Assembly (NCBI GenBank): GCA_004794655.1
Contig: SMMW01000584.1
Span: 8,326,001-8,390,000, forward strand
DNA: 64,000 bases
From: Marisa cornuarietis
Taxonomy: Eukaryota > Mollusca > Gastropoda > Architaenioglossa > Ampullariidae
Direction: 5' to 3'
Positions 61,907 to 64,000 of this stretch are shown here, one piece after another. The notes under the pieces are model-generated. The model was not told the DNA's origin. It saw only the letters and a program-made list of their open reading frames with translations, and searched no databases. Made by a program: the position numbers and the translations under genes. Every line of letters starts with the position of its first letter. Position 1 is the first letter of the stretch.

Positions 61907-62019
61907 TTGCGTGGGCGTGTCCAATGCCTTGGCGTTTTTACGTAAGGCTGAACAATTCTGTCGGCTTTTTAAAAAAAAAAAGAAAGAAAAAACATTTTCT
62001 TGCGTGGGCGTGTCTAATG
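61907..62019. repeat. 20-bp direct repeat flanking an A-tailed segment
   Basis: TTGCGTGGGCGTGTCCAATG (61907-61926) recurs with one change at 62000-62019. The 73 bp between end in an A-rich tract, as in a short retroposed sequence with its target duplication. Confidence 0.5.
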
Positions 62020-63030
62020 TTATGGCCTCTATATCCTCGCGCCGGCGGCTATATGATGCGTCCCTCTGTGCGGAGGGGATATCGTGCTTGTCTGCTAACC
62101 TTCTGTTCCTTTGTTAACCTGCCGCTGTCTTCTCGTCGAGCTTCGTCAAGGAAGCTGGTGCCTTACTTCGTTGTTAGTCTCTTTTTAAAAAAAGAGAAGG
62201 ATAAGATGTCGACAATGAAGTGGAATCTCATTGATCTGATTAAAATCTGGGAATCTCAAAGAAGTCTTGTAAGAGGTTTTTATGATGAATGGAAGACTAC
62301 TAACATCCACTTGCTTTTTGCTTTGGAAAAGGTTCAGCCGAGCAAATAAAGGCATACATCTAAGAGGTAAAAAGTTGTGATAAAGACAGGCGCAATACTT
62401 TCAATATGCAACACAGCAGACATGCAAGCAGGCAGGCAAAAAGAGTGGGCGAGAGGATGGCTGTAGTGTGGGCGAGAGGGTGTGTTGTGTGGGCAAAAGG
62501 TTGCATGTGTTGGCGAGAGAGAGGGTGTTATGCGGGAGAAGGTGCATGTGTGTGTGTGTGTGTTTGTTCAGATTCAGGAAAAGAATAGGGTCATGCAGAC
62601 CTTTAGGGACTTACTGTATCAGCAGATCGGGATGAATGCTGCACGAAAATGTAGGGAATTGGAAGACAAGACTGAAGAGTGAGGAAGGGAAGCAGGTGAA
62701 CAAAAAAATTGACAACGCTCTTCCCAACCCCCATACAGAGACAGAGAGAGAGAGAGAGAGAAAACAGTTCAGAAGTAAGAGACAGCGCTTTCTCGTGCAG
62801 ACAAAAGTTTACCCCGCACAACACTTCCTGGAGCCCATTCAGACTTCGTCTTGCTTTATTATGTTCCATCAGTTGACGCACCAGCCACCGCCGCATGCGC
62901 TCTCGGCACTCCTCTTTTTATCTCTAACGCAGGCATGTAAGACCTGTCAATTTTCTTTTGAAAACGACACGCGTCCTCGTTATCAGTGTAGGCGTATCAT
63001 GTCATCACACCAAGATTGCACCAACATCGA

Positions 63031-63143
63031 CTGCATCACCACCACACCATCTTCATGCTTTCTCAGCGGTACCACACCGCCATCATGCTTTCACAGCGGT
63101 ACCACATCGTCATCATGCTTTCACATCAGTACCACACCGTCAG
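63031..63143. repeat. 30-bp minisatellite
   Basis: CATGCTTTCACAGCGGTACC recurs exactly every 30 bp (CATGCTT at 63054, 63084 and 63114), about 3.7 copies. On the plus strand it reads as a 10-residue repeat around TTPSSCFHSG, but nothing else supports coding. Confidence 0.9.
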
Positions 63144-63281
63144 ATGCCGATTTCTATATCACAACGTGACATTTAGACTGATCCCAGTTTCACACCGACA
63201 CTACATTGTCACATTTTCCCATTGGCAAATAGTAATAATAATATCAAATATCCAAAGGTTTTCTACACGAATTACACATCA

Positions 63282-63556
63282 GGGACCGTTGTTATGAAGC
63301 GAGGGCAAGTCGCTGCCCCGGGGTAACATGGGGACCTTTAAGGACAAGCGTCTTGCCTCCGAAGTTGTAAAGCGATGTCTAGACATCCTATGTAGATAGT
63401 GTTGAGCCGTAGTTATAAAGCGGCGGTAAAGAAACACGAAGTAGTGTTCCCATGGTCTGAACATCGCTTTATAACTTCGGAAATAAGACGTTTTTCACTG
63501 AGTTCCCCATTTTGCTTTGGGGAAACTACTTACTTTCACTTCATAACTACAGCCCC
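63282..63556. mobile_element. Fold-back MITE, copy 2
   Basis: Left end GGGACCGTTGTTATGAAGCG and the reverse complement of the right end GGGGCTGTAGTTATGAAGTG agree at 15 of the first 18 positions. The arms contain GTCTTGCCTCCGAAGTTGTA on the left and, inverted, GTCTTATTTCCGAAGTTATA on the right. Same order of blocks as copy 1. Confidence 0.8.
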
Positions 63557-64000
63557 AGGAGACCACGCAAGGTCATTACACCCTTACGCCATCACCTCAT
63601 CATCAATGTGTTTCAATGAGATAATGAATAACCAGTTCCACCATCCCACCTCTCAGACACCTTAGCTTCACACACCTTGCGTTCGTCAGGACGAGAGCAG
63701 AAGTAGTCAAGTGCCGAAGACGAAATACAACCTCGACTACCGCCCTCAACAAACACTAACATCGCTACCAACAAAAGCATCATAACAGTGAAGTGACCGA
63801 AAAACCTACAGACGTCAGGCACATCTTTGCGCTCTTCCGCCGGGCATCCTGATCCTCCGTCACGCAAGTCTCTTGATCTGGAGGTTGTCTCTTTATCCTA
63901 TTGACGGGGTCGGTCAGAACGAATTGCTGTCAATGGCGCTGATCGCGGGTGGGGGGATTCACGCAGGTGCACTCGCAGCAGATACAAGCTAAATGCGTGC
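63557..64000. other. Window end, no gene called
   Basis: An 84-codon minus-strand ORF (63867-63613) has a hydrophobic stretch MMLLLVAMLVFVEGGSRGC that could be a signal peptide or anchor, followed by two more Cys. It has no family resemblance and no splice or promoter support, so it is noted and not called. Confidence 0.3.

Larger units (their letters stand above)
60721..63030. other. Intergenic sequence without recognised gene
   Basis: Contains A-rich tracts, one (AAT)n-type element (61620-61905), short GT (62549-62562) and GA (62740-62760) runs. ORFs of 158 and 177 codons at 61873-62349 and 62636-63169 are repeat-driven and show no known family. Confidence 0.5.

Noticed and set aside
63031..63143. 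Regular 30-bp repeats that could suggest a CRISPR array
   Set aside because: The units are directly contiguous without unique spacers, in an animal genome; it is a minisatellite.

Overview
This is a eukaryotic, intron-rich, AT-rich window from an animal. Both genes are typical metazoan genes, and the repeats (SINEs with tRNA-like heads, a LINE ending in an (AACC)n tail next to GGCGTTAAAC, pogo-like MITEs, short (AAT)n / TATAGCGC elements, many CA, GT, CT and AAG microsatellites) have the look of a molluscan genome, perhaps a gastropod. The lophotrochozoan/mollusc call is an inference from repeat style and gene form; the species cannot be named. There are no prokaryotic operons, CRISPR arrays or phage features.

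Two protein-coding genes can be rebuilt exon by exon, and they point toward each other (tail to tail). (1) Plus strand, 1005-4591: a 3-exon LHFPL2-like tetraspan membrane protein of 249 residues, with an acidic run of eight Glu in its first extracellular loop. (2) Minus strand, 44575-21568: a 10-coding-exon nuclear receptor of the ROR/HR3 group (NR1F), 459 residues. All nine splice junctions are phase-compatible. The ATG lies in a tiny coding exon (six codons plus one base) about 9.7 kb upstream of the first DNA-binding-domain exon. The N-terminus (a few residues, then AQIEVIPCK) is like vertebrate RORB.

Layout: 1-1004 upstream of LHFPL2; 1005-4591 LHFPL2 with two introns; 4592-7304 its 3' UTR and flank; 7314-8544 a 5'-truncated, internally damaged LINE flanked by a 9-bp target duplication; 8554-21567 a long AT-rich stretch between the two 3' ends, with one SINE-like unit and one candidate palindromic element; 21568-44575 the ROR/HR3 gene, whose introns hold a second LINE fragment with a near-perfect 13-bp duplication (25220-26670), a SINE, and a pogo-like MITE with a second MITE nested in it (34885-35876) that begins only 28 bp from the splice acceptor of the DNA-binding exon; 44576-64000 upstream sequence with no recognisable gene, carrying microsatellites, two copies of a fold-back MITE, several short (AAT)n-associated elements, two SINEs, a 30-bp minisatellite and a GC-rich patch near 60.1-60.7 kb.

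No new multi-gene system is visible. The most useful leads are regulatory and structural: a cluster of three perfect AGGTCA half-sites inside ROR intron 1, a ROR-type half-site about 120 bp upstream of the ROR start codon, a Tyr-to-His change in the otherwise well-kept ROR activation helix, and several undescribed repeat families with clear ends.
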